A stretch of 64,000 nucleotides of DNA. Origin: Spirochaetota bacterium (lineage in GTDB: Bacteria; Spirochaetota; UBA4802; JAFGJZ01). The stretch covers positions 1 to 64,000 of the forward strand of contig JAFGRW010000093.1 in assembly GCA_016934935.1 (NCBI GenBank), written 5' to 3'. The notes under the pieces are model-generated. The model was given only the letters and a program-made list of their open reading frames with translations. It searched no databases and was not told the DNA's origin. Below are positions 63,386 through 64,000 of the stretch, piece by piece (within the stretch, counting starts at the first letter, position 1; every line of letters starts with the position of its first letter). The position numbers were made by a program, and so were the translations under genes.

Positions 63386-64000
63386 ATGGCTAGGAAAGCA
63401 GTTATTGTTCTGATTTTTTTCATGTTTTTTGCCTCTTCGGCTTATGCTGCATCTGAGGGTGTCGATCTTGTAATCGTTGTTGATCAGAGTAAAAGTATCA
63501 AGAAAAACCTGCCTGTAATCAAGGATTTTATCGCAAAAAGGATTTTTGACCAGATTGCCCAGCCTCAGGATACGGTTTACCTGCTCTCTTTTGATGGACA
63601 GTTCTATTTCAAGCGAAAATTGAGTGGAAGTTCGAATATTTTTGATATTGGCTACGCCCTTGATTCGGTTCAGGCGGTAGGTGGTTATACAGATATTACC
63701 AATGCTGTAATAGAAATGAGCAGGTTTATAGAAAAACAAACGGATCCCAAACGCAAAAAAATAGTGTTTTTTTTAACAGACGGGCTTAACGAACCGCCCT
63801 CTTATAGCAAGTATCCCGGCAAGTTAGATCCTGCTCTGTTTGCCGAAACGCTTCATCTGAAAAAAGATGGTGGTTGGAGCGTCTTTATTACCGGTATTGG
63901 CGCAAAAACGAGTGCTCCCGATCTTGCACAAATATTGGAAGGCAAATATGCTCAAATAAGTTCCGTACCTACTCTTGAAGAGTTTGATACAAATATCACC
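63386..64000 (+). CDS. VWA-domain exported protein, partial (cut by window end)
   Basis: The first 205 residues of an exported protein. Signal peptide MARKAVIVLIFFMFFASSAYA, then a von Willebrand A domain with a complete MIDAS: VVDQSKS (D-x-S-x-S), the Thr in GGYTDITNA and the Asp in LTDGLNEP. MIDAS domains bind a metal-bridged ligand, often in adhesion or complex assembly. GGGAG lies 7 nt before the ATG. The rest of the protein, and so any C-terminal anchor, is outside the window. Confidence 0.9.
   Translation, partial: MARKAVIVLIFFMFFASSAYAASEGVDLVIVVDQSKSIKKNLPVIKDFIAKRIFDQIAQPQDTVYLLSFDGQFYFKRKLSGSSNIFDIGYALDSVQAVGGYTDITNAVIEMSRFIEKQTDPKRKKIVFFLTDGLNEPPSYSKYPGKLDPALFAETLHLKKDGGWSVFITGIGAKTSAPDLAQILEGKYAQISSVPTLEEFDTNIT

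Noticed and set aside
1-64000. tRNA, rRNA, CRISPR arrays, insertion sequences and prophage
   Set aside because: Reading the intergenic regions showed no T-loop-like GTTCGAATCC arms, regular spaced repeats, transposase or integrase genes, or phage structural genes.

Overview
The window is AT-rich chromosomal DNA from a diderm bacterium, almost certainly a free-living or host-associated spirochaete. The main evidence is a spiro-SPASM-type protein, a bacterial V-type ATPase operon in the order E-(DUF2764)-A-B-D-I-K as seen in spirochaetes and chlamydiae, a cyclic-nucleotide-gated channel resembling those of Spirochaeta, and envelope genes of a two-membrane cell (SurA-like chaperone, TolC-family protein, lipoproteins, outer-membrane barrel candidates). 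I found no rRNA, tRNA, CRISPR array, insertion sequence or prophage. This looks like core chromosome with many lineage-specific hypothetical genes.

Layout. 1-5.7 kb: a Phd-like antitoxin with a perfect palindromic operator, a DUF3795 protein, a small beta-barrel candidate, then a leftward operon surA-like / spiro-SPASM / spsF-like / spsG-like that links an envelope chaperone to sugar-nucleotide enzymes. 6-9.8 kb: a STAS protein, pth, a DJ-1 family protein, and a rightward trio containing an orphan di-haem FrdC-type cytochrome b. 9.9-16.1 kb: lepB, then a leftward operon dut-rnj-uppP-ftsK (nucleotide hygiene, RNA decay, lipid carrier recycling, chromosome translocation). 16.5-18.3 kb: a transglutaminase-like lipoprotein. 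18.6-26.1 kb: the V-ATPase operon, whose c-subunit carries a sodium-type ion site. 26.3-33.4 kb: a hypothetical protein, a queuosine-precursor transporter, an MBL hydrolase, a three-gene operon with a membrane TPR protein ending in an Mrr-like domain, and an outer-membrane barrel candidate. 33.6-38.2 kb: clpB under a perfect HrcA/CIRCE operator, and a channel with a C-terminal fibronectin III domain. 38.3-43.4 kb: a small conserved protein, a TolC-family protein, an FAH-family enzyme and a DEAD-box helicase. 43.4-57.8 kb: a Cache-GGDEF diguanylate cyclase, valS, an aldo/keto reductase, an aminotransferase with a structured leader, a degenerate REC-GGDEF protein, a hybrid histidine kinase, an M48 protease and a LacI-type regulator. 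58-62.1 kb: pcrA-ligA, where LigA is divergent. 62.6-64 kb: a Cys-rich lipoprotein and the start of a VWA-domain protein cut by the window end.

The observations most worth following are the spiro-SPASM cluster (a protein whose N-terminus looks like a degenerate copy of the adjacent SpsF-like cytidylyltransferase), the ftsK gene whose membrane segment is encoded in frame upstream of any usual start codon, the mutually exclusive pairings in the aminotransferase leader, the orphan FrdC unit and the TPR/Mrr-like membrane protein. Coding starts were chosen mainly from Shine-Dalgarno spacing. All family calls are by reading the protein sequence, without database searches.
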